From: Stenotrophomonas maltophilia
Lineage (GTDB): Bacteria; Pseudomonadota; Gammaproteobacteria; Xanthomonadales; Xanthomonadaceae
Direction of reading: 5' to 3'
NCBI RefSeq assembly: GCF_002205165.1
Contig: NZ_NIVS01000058.1
Coordinates: forward strand, 119,133-183,132
DNA: 64,000 bases
The notes under the pieces were generated by a model. That model searched no databases and had not been told where the DNA came from. It worked only from the letters and a program-made list of their open reading frames with translations. The translations under genes were made by a program, and so were the position numbers. Shown here piece by piece: positions 8,763-18,700 of this stretch (position 1 is its first letter; every line of letters begins with the position of its first letter).

Positions 8763-9644
8763 ATGCGAAGCAGCGCGGGAAGGTGGGGGGGCGGTCTCGC
8801 CCTGGGTCTGATACTGGCGTGCGGCACGGTGCACGCGGCCGATGTAGTGGGGGTGGCGTTCGTGCACGGCACCGGCAAACAGACCGATGCGCGCGCGGAC
8901 TACTGGCAGCCGGGCATCATCGATACGGTGCGCCTCGGGCTGCCCAACAGCAGCAACTACACCGTCATCAACTGCGATTTCGAGCAGTACATGTGGAAGC
9001 CCGAGGCGGCCGGCTGCCTGGCCGGGCAGCTGACCAGCTTCATCAACAACCGCGGCATCACCAGGCTGGTGGTGATCACCCATTCCAACGGCGGCAACGT
9101 GGTGCGCTGGATCCTCTCCAACCCCACCTATGACAGCCGTTACCCGAAGATCATCCAGACGGTCAGCAAGGTCACCGCACTGGCGCCGTCCTCGGCCGGT
9201 ACACCCCTGGCCGACGCGGTGCTCAACGGCAACGTGTTCGAAACCTCGGTGGGCTGGCTGCTGGGCTACAAGAGCGATGCCGTTCGCCAGCAGCAGGTGG
9301 GCCACATGGCCACCTACAACGCGCAGAACCTGTACGGCACGGCCGGCCGCCCCGCATTGCCCAGGCCGTTCCGCGCGGTGGTCGGCTCGGATGTGGAATC
9401 GGCGGTGTGGGACAGCAACAGTTACTGCGGTGGCTATGCGCAGAACGCGGGCCTGGAGTTCACCCAGAACTGGTTGAGCAGCTGCTCGGACGGCTTCCTG
9501 GAGTGCAGCAGCCAGAAGGCGGCCGGCACCACCTGGTTCACCGACAAGCAGCGTACCCAGGGCGCCGAGCCGCTCAGCCACAACCAGAGCCGGCGCGAGT
9601 GCTTCGGCCTGGGCACGATCCTGCGCAACGACCTGACCCTGTGA
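8763..9644 (+). CDS. Secreted alpha/beta-hydrolase
   Basis: A 293-residue exported protein. ATG 8763 is preceded by an AAGGAGA ribosome-binding site and starts a signal peptide (MRSSAGRW then a hydrophobic core ending THVHAA-like at GTVHAAD). The mature chain begins with a beta strand and FVHGTGK, typical of the lipase oxyanion region. The nucleophile elbow is HSNGGN with serine at residue 108. An SSAGTPLAD loop and later cysteines (CGGY, CSDGFLECSSQ) suggest disulfides. The substrate is unknown; lipase-like or esterase activity is the best guess. The next gene begins 11 bases later and the two form an evident operon. Confidence 0.8.
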   Translation: MRSSAGRWGGGLALGLILACGTVHAADVVGVAFVHGTGKQTDARADYWQPGIIDTVRLGLPNSSNYTVINCDFEQYMWKPEAAGCLAGQLTSFINNRGITRLVVITHSNGGNVVRWILSNPTYDSRYPKIIQTVSKVTALAPSSAGTPLADAVLNGNVFETSVGWLLGYKSDAVRQQQVGHMATYNAQNLYGTAGRPALPRPFRAVVGSDVESAVWDSNSYCGGYAQNAGLEFTQNWLSSCSDGFLECSSQKAAGTTWFTDKQRTQGAEPLSHNQSRRECFGLGTILRNDLTL

Positions 9645-9655
9645 GGAGCCCCCCG

Positions 9656-10864
9656 ATGATGCGAAAGACGACGATCGCGGCGGCCCTGTTCGCCGCGCTG
9701 GCAGCGCTGCCACTGCAGGCGGCACAACCGCTGCTGGCCGCCCGCGCCAGCGACCAGGTCCCACGCGCGGTGGAGCGTGCGCCCTTGCCGGCCGGGCCGG
9801 TGGAGCAGGCGCCGTTGAGCTTTGCCTGGGCGCTGGATCCAGCCCAGGCACTGCCCCCCGCACCGACCTTCATGGCCAGCAGCCGCAGCTACTGGGAGAT
9901 GGTGGATGCACCGGCGCTGCAACAGGGCCTGGCGTTGCCGCTGACCGCGCCCGATGCGGTGATCCAGGTCAGCCCCGTGCAGGGCGCCCGTGCGTTGGAT
10001 AGCCGCCAATGGCAGGTGCGTGATCCTTCCGGCGCGCTGGCGGTGGACAAGGTGGTCGATGACCAGCAACTGCGCGCGGCGGGGATGGCGGTCGGCCCGG
10101 GCACGGCGATGGTCCGCACGGGCGCCACCTCCGCGGCAGGCAGCTATCGGCTGCAGAGCACGCAGGCTCAAGGCCGCTACGTAGTGCAGGTACTCGAGCC
10201 CAACAGCCCGATCGCGCTGCAACTGCAGGCGAGCAGCGACCGGGTGCTGGCCGGTGGCACGCTGGCGCTGAGCGCGCGTCTGGTCAACGACGGTGGCTTG
10301 GCAGCGGCGCAGGCCGCCCGTGCGCGGCCGCTGCCGCTGCCGGCCGTGGGCGAGGCCCTGCTGGTGGCGCCCGATGGCCGCAGCTGGCCGGTACCGCTGG
10401 TCGCCGCCAAAGACGGTCTGCGTGCACAGGTCGCGGTGCCGCAGGACATCGGCACGGCGCAGGGATTGTGGGAACTGCAGGCGTTTATCAGTGCCGACGG
10501 CGTGCAGCGCGATGCCAAGGTGGCGTTCGCGGTGGCGCAGGCGACGGCGCGCTTCCAGGGCCAGGTCGAGGCGGATGCCAGCCGCCGCGAGGTCCGCCTG
10601 CCGCTGCAGATCGGTGCGCCGGGCCGCTATGAGGCGCGTGGCACCCTGTATGCCACCGGCCCGGACGGACAGCTTCGGCCCGTAGCGCAGGCACACAGTG
10701 CGGCGTGGTTCGCGACGGCAGGGGCGGGTGAGCTGCGGCTGCCGTTCGCCAGCGTGGCGTTGCCGAGCGGCTATGCCGCCCCGTTCGAGGTGCGCGACCT
10801 GCAGCTGCAGGACCAGAGCCGGATGGCCCCGATCGAATCACGTGCGGTGGCGGTGAGGTTCTGA
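9656..10864 (+). CDS. Exported DUF4785-type protein
   Basis: A 402-residue protein with a signal peptide (MMRKTTIAAALFAALAALP, cleavage near LQAAQ). The chain is almost all predicted beta structure: a pro-rich segment, then repeated Ig-like modules (about residues 110-190, 190-290 and 290-400, with phrases such as GSYRLQSTQAQGRYVVQV and GLWELQAFI). This matches the uncharacterised DUF4785 family as I remember it. It starts right after the secreted hydrolase with GAGGAG near the hydrolase stop, so the two are probably co-translated and co-secreted. It could be an accessory, inhibitor or surface-binding partner of the hydrolase. No enzymatic motif is visible. Confidence 0.7.
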   Translation: MMRKTTIAAALFAALAALPLQAAQPLLAARASDQVPRAVERAPLPAGPVEQAPLSFAWALDPAQALPPAPTFMASSRSYWEMVDAPALQQGLALPLTAPDAVIQVSPVQGARALDSRQWQVRDPSGALAVDKVVDDQQLRAAGMAVGPGTAMVRTGATSAAGSYRLQSTQAQGRYVVQVLEPNSPIALQLQASSDRVLAGGTLALSARLVNDGGLAAAQAARARPLPLPAVGEALLVAPDGRSWPVPLVAAKDGLRAQVAVPQDIGTAQGLWELQAFISADGVQRDAKVAFAVAQATARFQGQVEADASRREVRLPLQIGAPGRYEARGTLYATGPDGQLRPVAQAHSAAWFATAGAGELRLPFASVALPSGYAAPFEVRDLQLQDQSRMAPIESRAVAVRF

Positions 10865-10866
10865 GT

Positions 10867-11697
10867 TCACCCCGCGAACGCGCTCAACCGGCCGGCCTGA
10901 TCCACCACCCGGATCGGGCCGCCGAACAGCTCGGACAACGGTCCATCGCGCAGCAGTTCCGCGCGTGAGCCATCGGCGAGGATCTTGCCACCGCGCAGCA
11001 TCACCACCCGCTCGATCTCGGGAATGATCTCCTCGATGTGGTGGGTCACCAGCACCAGCGTGATGCCCTGGCGGGCGAGCTCGCGCATGGTGGCGATCAG
11101 CTGCTCGCGGGCGATCAGGTCCAGCCCGGTGGAGGGTTCATCCAGCAGCAGGGCCTGCGGCCGGTTCACCAGCGCCCGGGCGATCAGCACGCGCCGGGTC
11201 TCGCCGGCCGACAGTTCGGCATAGCCACGCTGCAGCAAGGGCAGGGCGCCGGTCATGGCGAGGGTCTCCCGCGCGCGTTCGCGCATCTCCGGGGTCACTT
11301 CGCGGAAGGCCGGCACCACGAAGCTGGCGAAGAAGCCGGTCAGCACCGCCTCTTCCACGGTCAGCCCGGGCATGTCGGAGAGGTTGCTGCTCAGGTCACC
11401 GGTCACGATGCCCAGCTGGGAGCGCAGCCGGTCCACCTGCCAGCGGTTCTGGCCGAGCACGCGCACCGCCACCGTGCCATCGCCGTGCGCCAGCGGGTAC
11501 AGCTCGCGGGTGATGAGCTTGATGAAGGACGACTTGCCGCAGCCATTGGGGCCGAGCAGGGCGGTGTGTTGGCCCTGTTCGATGCGCAGGCTGAGATCGT
11601 GCAGGACCCGGACCTGGCCGCGGATGACACAGGCGCGGTCGAGCTCGATCAGGGGGACGGAGGAGGCCGGCACCACCGGCGAGGCTGCGACTGTCAT
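10867..11697 (-). CDS. ABC transporter ATP-binding protein (orphan)
   Basis: A 276-residue ATPase with a complete nucleotide-binding domain: Walker A GPNGCGKSS (about 49-57), signature LSAGETRR (about 162-169), Walker B LLLDEPSTGLD (about 183-193) and the H-loop in VTHH. ATG 11697 was chosen because it gives the expected N-terminus. The open frame runs far upstream, antisense to the desaturase, but that part is non-coding shadow. No permease or binding protein is adjacent, so it either pairs with a membrane protein elsewhere or has a non-transport role, as the ModF-like cytosolic ATPases it resembles may. Divergent from the desaturase. Confidence 0.85.
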   Translation of the reverse strand: MTVAASPVVPASSVPLIELDRACVIRGQVRVLHDLSLRIEQGQHTALLGPNGCGKSSFIKLITRELYPLAHGDGTVAVRVLGQNRWQVDRLRSQLGIVTGDLSSNLSDMPGLTVEEAVLTGFFASFVVPAFREVTPEMRERARETLAMTGALPLLQRGYAELSAGETRRVLIARALVNRPQALLLDEPSTGLDLIAREQLIATMRELARQGITLVLVTHHIEEIIPEIERVVMLRGGKILADGSRAELLRDGPLSELFGGPIRVVDQAGRLSAFAG

Positions 11698-11847
11698 GAA
11701 TGCGGGGGCATGCTCACGAAGGTAAGGGAAGAACTGAATGACTGCGCAAAAATGGCATCGAAGGGATGAACTTTGCAACGTCAGGCCCCATGATGTCCCA
11801 AGGTGTACCCGTTTCCTTGCTGGCCGACTGCGGCCCGGAGTCCTGCG

Positions 11848-13050
11848 ATGCTCGATACGCTCCTCAACTTCCTGACCGGCGGTGTCGTCGGCCTCGGCTG
11901 GTGGGGCATGGCGCTGGTGCTGCTGGTGTTCACCCAGCTGACCATCTTCGCCGTCACGCTGTACCTGCACCGCAGCCAGGCGCACCGGGGCGTGGATTTC
12001 CACCCGGTCATCGCGCACTTCTTCCGTTTCTGGACCTGGCTGACCACCTCCATGATCACCAAGGAGTGGGTGGCGATCCATCGCAAGCACCACGCCAAGG
12101 TGGAAACCGATGAGGACCCGCACAGCCCGGTGACCAAGGGCATCGGCATGGTGTTCTGGCGGGGCGTGGAGCTGTACCGCGAGGCCCGCGCGATGCGTGC
12201 GGATATCGAGCAGTACGGCCGCGGCGCCCCGGATGACTGGATCGAGCGCCACCTGTACACCCCGCACGCCAACCTCGGCCCGGTCGCACTGCTGGTCATC
12301 AACAGCGTGCTGTTCGGCCTGCCCGGCGTGGCCCTGTGGGCGATCCAGATGGCCTGGATCCCGTTCTGGGCGGCCGGCGTCATCAATGGCCTGGGTCACT
12401 GGTGGGGCTACCGCAACTTCGAATCTGCCGATACCTCCACCAACCTGACGCCGTGGGCGTTCTGGGTGGGCGGTGAAGAACTGCACAACAATCACCATGC
12501 CTTTCCGAGCTCGGCGCGCTTCTCGATGCGCCGCTGGGAGTTCGATATCGGCTGGGCCGTGATCCGCGGCCTGCAGGCCCTGCGCCTGGCCAAGGTGCTG
12601 CGTGTCGCGCCGAGCATGGACGTGCGGCCGAACATCGCCGTGCCGGATGCTGAAACCCTCAAGGCCCTGCTGTCGCACCGCTTCCAGGCGATGACCGATT
12701 ACCAGCGCAATGTGTTCGTGCCGGCCCTGCGCGAAGAAGCCGCGATGGCGGGCGCCAAGCTGCGCAAGCTGCTGCCGCGCCGCATGCGCCGTGGCCTGGT
12801 CAACGACGGCCGCTGGCTCAAGCCGGATTGCCGCGCCCAGCTCAGCACGTGGGTCGAACAGCGCCCGCGCATCCGCGTGCTGGTGGAGCACCGTGCACGC
12901 CTGGCGGCTCTGCTGGAAGCGCGTGGCAACGATGCCGCCGAGCGCCTGAAGCTGCTGCAGGCCTGGTGCCACGAAGCCGAGGCCAGTGGCATCGCCGCGC
13001 TGCAGAACTACGCCGCGCGCCTGAAGGGCTACGCACTGACGGCGCACTGA
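11848..13050 (+). CDS. desA: Acyl-lipid/acyl-CoA delta-9 fatty acid desaturase (DesA type)
   Basis: A membrane di-iron desaturase that adds double bonds to membrane fatty acids. The three histidine boxes are H41-x4-H46 (HRSQAH), HRKHH at 78-82 and HNNHH at 213-217, with hydrophobic segments before and between them. After the catalytic part there is a charged 130-residue C-terminal extension (about 270-400, rich in K, R, A and L, with WCHEAEASGI) that is also found in Pseudomonas DesA proteins and is sometimes mis-hit as transposase. ATG 11848 was chosen over an in-frame upstream ATG at 11803 because it starts the first membrane segment. A terminator-like hairpin follows at 13081. Confidence 0.88.
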   Translation: MLDTLLNFLTGGVVGLGWWGMALVLLVFTQLTIFAVTLYLHRSQAHRGVDFHPVIAHFFRFWTWLTTSMITKEWVAIHRKHHAKVETDEDPHSPVTKGIGMVFWRGVELYREARAMRADIEQYGRGAPDDWIERHLYTPHANLGPVALLVINSVLFGLPGVALWAIQMAWIPFWAAGVINGLGHWWGYRNFESADTSTNLTPWAFWVGGEELHNNHHAFPSSARFSMRRWEFDIGWAVIRGLQALRLAKVLRVAPSMDVRPNIAVPDAETLKALLSHRFQAMTDYQRNVFVPALREEAAMAGAKLRKLLPRRMRRGLVNDGRWLKPDCRAQLSTWVEQRPRIRVLVEHRARLAALLEARGNDAAERLKLLQAWCHEAEASGIAALQNYAARLKGYALTAH

Positions 13051-13053
13051 TCG

Positions 13054-13431
13054 ATGCGCCTCCCGATCGGGAACGTCTCCGCGAAACGCCGCCTTGTGCG
13101 GCGTTTTGCGTGTCTGGGCCTGGCCGTTGGCGTGCTGGGTGCGACGGCACAGGCGCAGGTCACGGATACGGGCAGTTACCTGCAGCGCATGGACACCGAC
13201 GGCGACGGCCGGGTCAGCGTGGAGGAATACGTGCAGTGGCTGCTGTACGCCTTCGATCGCATGGACCGCAACGGCGATGGTGTGCTCAGCGCCGATGAGC
13301 TGCCCGGTGGCAATGGTCCGCCGATCACGCGGGAGCAGCAGCGGCAGACGCTGATCCAGCGGTTCCACAAGCAGGATGCCAATCGCGACGGCTATTTGAG
13401 TGCGCGCGAGCTGGCTGCGCCGCCGCGGTGA
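13054..13431 (+). CDS. Exported EF-hand calcium-binding protein
   Basis: A 125-residue protein with a basic N-region and signal peptide (hydrophobic CLGLAVGVLGATAQAQ), followed by three EF-hand loops: DTDGDGRVSVEE, DRNGDGVLSADE and DANRDGYLSARE. All have acidic residues at loop positions 1, 3, 5 and 12, so calcium binding is likely. It begins three bases after the desaturase stop codon. A strong terminator-like hairpin lies inside its signal-peptide codons (13081-13109), so expression from the desaturase transcript may be limited or conditional. The periplasmic role is unknown; calcium sensing or buffering is likely. Confidence 0.8.
   Translation: MRLPIGNVSAKRRLVRRFACLGLAVGVLGATAQAQVTDTGSYLQRMDTDGDGRVSVEEYVQWLLYAFDRMDRNGDGVLSADELPGGNGPPITREQQRQTLIQRFHKQDANRDGYLSARELAAPPR
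13081..13109 (+). terminator. Intrinsic terminator-like hairpin inside the EF-hand gene
   Basis: GCGAAACGCCGC pairs with GCGGCGTTTTGC across a CTTGT loop (one wobble pair). There is a TTTT within the downstream arm but no longer T tract. It lies 31 bases after the desaturase stop codon and within codons 10-19 of the EF-hand gene. Confidence 0.55.
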
Positions 13432-14025
13432 GCTGAATGGCTGCCGTGAGGGTGTAATGCGGTCAAGAATGTGACGTAAGCCTCATTTCAGCGTGCACCA
13501 CACTGCTGAACGAAGCTGCGCTTTACATTTCATTAACTTTTGATAAGTTGCGCGCATTGGCGGGCGAATGCGATGCGTTCCGCGTTGCCTCCAACCTGGT
13601 GCTTCAGCACGGTGTTGGGAAAGGATATGTGTTCCGGGGCGATGCCAAGGTACATGGAGCTGCACGTAGGCAATGGAAGGCAACACAGGCAAGGCAAGAG
13701 CGGGTTGCAGTTTGACTTCGTAGTTCTCGCACATTGACAGGCAACGCACAGGCATGGGGCTACACCTTCATGCTTGCCGACGTCCAATGGCTTGAATGGC
13801 GATGGCAGCCTGGTACAGGGGGCAGCACTGAAACGGCGGTCCATCGATGGCACCGCGTGCGCAGACTGCTGAAACATCACAGTCCCGTTGACATGGCAGT
13901 TGATCGAGGTGTGTTGCACGCTTGACCTGTAGGCCGTGGAAAAGACGGCGGAAAGGACATGGATGTCGTGCAGTACACCCGCGAAGGTGCCCATGAACGG
14001 GGCTTCGGTTGGATGGTCTGATTGA
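13432..14025. other. Long non-coding leader before the TPS operon
   Basis: No convincing gene is seen in these 594 bases; the short open frames have no coherent protein signal. The stretch around 13525-13550 is AT-rich (TTTACATTTCATTAACTTTTGATAAG) and is the most promoter-like part, about 480 bases before tpsB. A long untranslated leader for the TPS operon is possible. Confidence 0.4.
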
Positions 14026-15747
14026 ATGGATGCAATTACAGTGTCATCGCCACGGCGCCTGGGTGCGTTGTTCTTCATTTTGGTTGTGGGTCTGACGGCT
14101 CCCGTTGCGACGTTGGCGCAGGCGGGACAGCCCACGCTGGCCGATCAGCAGGAACTGCGCGACCGTGCCGAGCGCGAAGCGCGTGAGCGCGCTGAACGGC
14201 AAGCGATTCCTGAAGTTGTAGGCCCTGCCGCACCAGCTGCCGCCAACTACCATTCCACGGACCTGCCCGACGAATCGCCCTGCTTCCGCATCGATGCCGT
14301 CGTGCTCGATGGAGCGCATCGCGACCGGTTTGCCTTTGCTCAACGCTACCTGGACAAGTACCAGGGACGCTGCATTGGCCAGGAGGGCATCGCGCAGATG
14401 GTGCGCAGAGCATCGGACCTGATCTTGGCCAAGGGCTATGTCACCACCCGCATCGGCCTGCCCGAGCAGAATCTGGGCGCAGGCACCCTGCGCCTGCAAC
14501 TGGTAGCGGGCACCCTCCGTCAGATCCGTTTCGCCGATGGCGCTCCTCGCGATGCCATGTGGAAAAGTGCCTTCCCGGCGCGCGCTGGCGATGTGCTCAA
14601 CCTGCGCGCGCTGGAGCAGGGCCTTGAGCAGCTCAAGCGGGTGCCATCGCAGGATGTGGAGATGGAACTGGTGCCCGGCGCGCAGCCTGGCGAGTCGGAC
14701 GTGGTGATTACTCTGAAGGCCGCGCGGCGCTGGCGCAGTGCATTGTCGCTGGACGATGGTGGTAGTGAAGGTACCGGCAAGCAACAGGCCGGTACCACCG
14801 TATGGGCCGACAACCTGCTGGGCATCAACGACCTGTTGAGCATGGGCATCAACAGCGATGGCAGCGCCGAGCACGGCAAGGGCACGCATGGTTACAACGC
14901 ATCCTGGAGCGCGCCGCTGGGCAACTGGCGTTTCTCGACCAGCACGTACGGCTCGCGTTATGCGCAGATCATTCGCGGCAACAACGAGGACTTCAGCAGC
15001 ACCGGCCGTTCGCGCAGCCTGGATCTGACGGTGGAACGCCTGCTCACGCGCGGCCAGAGTTATCGCACCGCCATGGAGCTGCGCCTTGCCCAGCGCCACT
15101 CGCGTAGCTTCGTCGAAGGCGTTGAACTGCGAGGCCAGCGCCGCAGGACCACCTCGGCGGAACTGGCCCTGCTGCATCGTCAGTACGTGGGCAGCCTGCA
15201 GGCAGATCTGCGCCTGGCCCACCGACGTGGCCTGCCGTGGCTGGGCGGCGATGACGATGGCCCAGGACGCGATGACGAAGCCCCCACCTTCCGTTACCGC
15301 ATCACCACGCTGGATATCGGTGTCGGCGCTCCGGTGCTGCAGGGCCCCCGCCCAATCTATTGGAACAGCGCACTGCGCTATCAGTGGACCTCCGACCCGC
15401 TGTACGGCGCCGAATTCATCAGCATTGGTGGCCGCTACACCGTCAACGGCTTCGACGGCGAAGTGATGCTGGGCGGTGCGACCGGTGGCTACTGGCGCAA
15501 CAGCCTCAACTTCAGCCTGCACCGCCGCTTTTCGCCTTACGTCGGCGTGGATGTGGGCCATATCGCCAGCAATGCGGTGCAGGGAATCGCCGGTGGCGAG
15601 ATGGTCGGTGCCCACGTAGGCGCCCGAGGCCAGGCGCTCAGCCTGGACTGGGATGTCTTTGTTGGTTTTCCGCTGGAAGCGCCCCGTGCGATCCGCGCGC
15701 AGAGCGATGCGCGGGTAGCCGGGTTCCGGCTCGCAACACAGTTCTGA
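14026..15747 (+). CDS. cdiB: Two-partner secretion transporter, ShlB/FhaC/CdiB family
   Basis: A 573-residue Omp85-superfamily outer membrane pore that exports the adjacent giant effector. A signal peptide ends near TLAQA. An Arg/Glu-rich linker helix (LRDRAEREARERAERQ, about residues 43-58) plugs the pore in FhaC. POTRA-type domains follow (about 80-250, with CFRIDAVVLDG and GYVTTRIGLPEQNL), then a 16-strand barrel with the conserved GGRYTVNGFDGE loop motif and a final aromatic residue (ATQF). It starts the operon, and the effector begins 37 bases after its stop. The gene symbol follows the CDI-type partner; FhaC-like would be equally correct. Confidence 0.92.
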   Translation: MDAITVSSPRRLGALFFILVVGLTAPVATLAQAGQPTLADQQELRDRAEREARERAERQAIPEVVGPAAPAAANYHSTDLPDESPCFRIDAVVLDGAHRDRFAFAQRYLDKYQGRCIGQEGIAQMVRRASDLILAKGYVTTRIGLPEQNLGAGTLRLQLVAGTLRQIRFADGAPRDAMWKSAFPARAGDVLNLRALEQGLEQLKRVPSQDVEMELVPGAQPGESDVVITLKAARRWRSALSLDDGGSEGTGKQQAGTTVWADNLLGINDLLSMGINSDGSAEHGKGTHGYNASWSAPLGNWRFSTSTYGSRYAQIIRGNNEDFSSTGRSRSLDLTVERLLTRGQSYRTAMELRLAQRHSRSFVEGVELRGQRRRTTSAELALLHRQYVGSLQADLRLAHRRGLPWLGGDDDGPGRDDEAPTFRYRITTLDIGVGAPVLQGPRPIYWNSALRYQWTSDPLYGAEFISIGGRYTVNGFDGEVMLGGATGGYWRNSLNFSLHRRFSPYVGVDVGHIASNAVQGIAGGEMVGAHVGARGQALSLDWDVFVGFPLEAPRAIRAQSDARVAGFRLATQF

Positions 15748-15784
15748 AAACGAAGTACCTCGCCTTACACATGGATGACCTGTC

Positions 15785-18700
15785 ATGAAGACCCGCCTCG
15801 TTGACGTCCGTCGCACTGTTGCCCGTCCCATCTCCAGCTCCCGCTGGCGGATCGGCCTGCTGGCCGCCGTAGTGACCGCTGTTTTCGGCGGGCCCTTCAG
15901 CTCGTTCGCACAGGTGCAGCCGCAGGCCGGCAGCCAGGCACGGCAGGAGCAGGCGGCCAACGGCGTCCCGGTGGTCCAGATCGCCGCGCCGAACGCCGCC
16001 GGTGTCTCGCACAACCAGTACGAGCAGTACAACGTGGGGCGGCAGGGACAGGTACTCAACAACAGCGCGACCACCACACAGACCCAGCTGGCCGGCTATA
16101 TCCAGGGCAACGCCAACCTGCAGCCTGGGCAAGCGGCGCGGCTGATCCTCAACGAAGTCACTTCCAGCAATCGTTCGTTGCTGCAGGGCCACGTGGAAGT
16201 GGCCGGCGCGGCCGCGCAGGTGATCATCGCCAATCCGAACGGCATCACCTGCGACGGCTGCGGCTTCATCAACACCACCCGTGGCGTGCTTACCACCGGC
16301 ACGCCGCTGTTCGGCGGCGACGGGAGCCTGTCGGCGTTCCAGGTTGGCCGCGGCAGCATCCGCATCGAAGGCGCGGGGCTGGATGCAGACAACCTGCAGC
16401 GTATCGACCTGCTTGCGCGCGCCGTGGAAATCAACGCCGGCCTGTGGGCCAAGGACGCCAACGTGGTGGTGGGTGCCAACCACATCGACTACGACAGCCT
16501 TGCCACGCGCGCGATCCAGGGCGACGGTGCGGCACAGGGCTTCGGCCTGGACGTCGCCGCGCTGGGCGGTATGTATGCCGGCAAGATCCGCCTGGTGGGA
16601 ACCGAGGCCGGCGTCGGCGTGCGCAGTGCGGGCGCACTGGTCGCCACGGGCGGCGACTTCGTCCTCACCAGCGCGGGTGACGTGCAGCTGACCGGTCGCA
16701 CGGCGGCGGCAGGCAACATCATCGTCGACAGCGCTGGCACCCTCGCCGCCACGGGCGCGACGCAGGCCGGTGCGGACATGCGGCTGAGCGGTCGCGACGT
16801 ACAGCTTGCGGGGACCGCATACGCGGCAGGCGTGCTCGATGCCCGCGCATCGCAGACCCTGGACGCCTCGGGCAATCTCCTTGCCGGGCGCCTGCAACTG
16901 GCTGCCGATGGCAACCTGCGACTGGCCGGGCAGGCCGAAAGTCGCGGCGACATCGACCTGCGCGCGGGTCAGCAGCTGCAAAATACCGGGCAGGTGATTG
17001 CCGCAAACCAGTTGCAGGCGCTTGCCGCCAGCATCGTGCAGCAGCAGAGCGCGCGACTGGCGGCGCAGGGCGCGCTGCAGTTGCAGGCGAATGGCCACAT
17101 CGACAACGCCGGCGTGGTGATTGGGAGCACCGGCACTCGCATCGAGGCCGGCAGCCTGGCCAACCGGGGACAGCTCTACGGCCAACGGGACGCCACGCTG
17201 GCGGTTAGTGGTCGGATCGACAACAGCGGGCTGATCGGCGCCGCGCAGACCTTGACCGTCACCGCCGGGGAGCTGCAGCAGGCCGCATCGGCCGAGCTTT
17301 CCGCCGGCACCGACCTCACCCTGGATGTTACCGGTGAGCTCGCCAACGCCGGCCAGCTCATCGCAGAGCGCGCATTGACCGCCCGGGCAGACCGCCTGAC
17401 CAACACCGGTACCACGGCCGCCAGTGACACCCGCCTGACCGTGGGTGCACTCGACAACCGCGGCCTCGTGCTGGCCTCCGGCACGCTGGACATCGACGCT
17501 TCGCACCGCATCGACAACGCGGCCGCCGCGCGCCTGCGCGCCGGCCAGACGATCAACCTGCGTGCCGCGCAGTTGGACAACGCTGGCGAGATCATCAGCG
17601 ACGGCGACCTGCGCATCCGTGCGGACACCATCGCCAACCGGCAGCGGCTGGAAGCAGCGCAGCAGCTCCAACTCGATGCGCGTACCCTCACCCAGACTCG
17701 GGATGGCCTGGCGCTGGGTCGCCAGCTGACGGCCACCACCACCGGTCAGCTGGATAACGCCGGGCGTCTGCACGCCACCGAGCGCATGACGCTCAGCGCG
17801 GGCACCCTGGACAACACCGGTACCGTCTACAGCACCCGTGACCTGCGCCTGGACAGCAGCGGCACGCTGCGCAATGCCGGCATCATTGCCAGCGACGCAG
17901 CGGTCACGCTGCGTGCGCAGGCGCTGGAAAATCTCGCCAACGGCGACATTTCCAGCGCGGACCTACTCGACATCGACGTGCTGCAGGCCGCCAGCAACGC
18001 TGGCAACCTTTACGCACGGCGCGCGCTGGAACTGCGTGCCGCACGCATCGACAACAGCGGCGCTGTCTACAGTGCAGGACGTGCCGACTTGGTGGCCAAC
18101 GACGTGCTGACCAACCAGGGCAGTCTGGTGTCCGAGCAGACGCTGGACGTGCAGGCTGCCTCGCTGGACAGCAGCGGCGATCTCGGCAGCGAGCAGTCCG
18201 ACGTGCGCCTGACCAGCACCGGTGATCTGGCCCTGACCGGCAAGACCATTGCCGCTGGCCAGCTCAGCGCCGAGGCGGGCGGCACGTTGCGCCAGAGTGG
18301 CAAAGCCTACGCTGCCACCGGCGTGAGCCTGCGCGCCCAGCGTGACCTGCAGTTGGCAGGCAACCTGGACAGCAGCGCGGACATCACCCTGCATGCCGGC
18401 CAAGCACTTACCAGCGACGGCGACGTATACGCTACCGGTGGGATCAGCGCGGATGCGGGCACCGTCCTGCGCAACACCGGCAGCATGCAGGCCGCCGCTG
18501 TCACCCTGCAGTCCGCTGCGGTTGAGAACCGTGGCCGACTGCTGGCCAGCGGCAACGTCACCGTCAGTGGCGACACCGTCGACAACAGCGGCCAGATCGT
18601 GGGCGGCCTTGCGGCAAATGGCGTCTTGGGCAGCACCGGCCAGGTCAGCCTGACCGCGAACACCCTGCTGTTGCAATCCGGCAAAGTGCACGCCGGCCAG

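Noticed and set aside
12655..13050. Desaturase C-terminus considered as a transposase fragment fusion
   Set aside because: The same extension occurs in Pseudomonas DesA and the frame is intact, so it is a family feature.
11698..13368. N-terminal extension of the ABC ATPase frame running opposite the desaturase
   Set aside because: The extension is antisense to desA codons and lacks any domain; the ATPase has its normal start at 11697.
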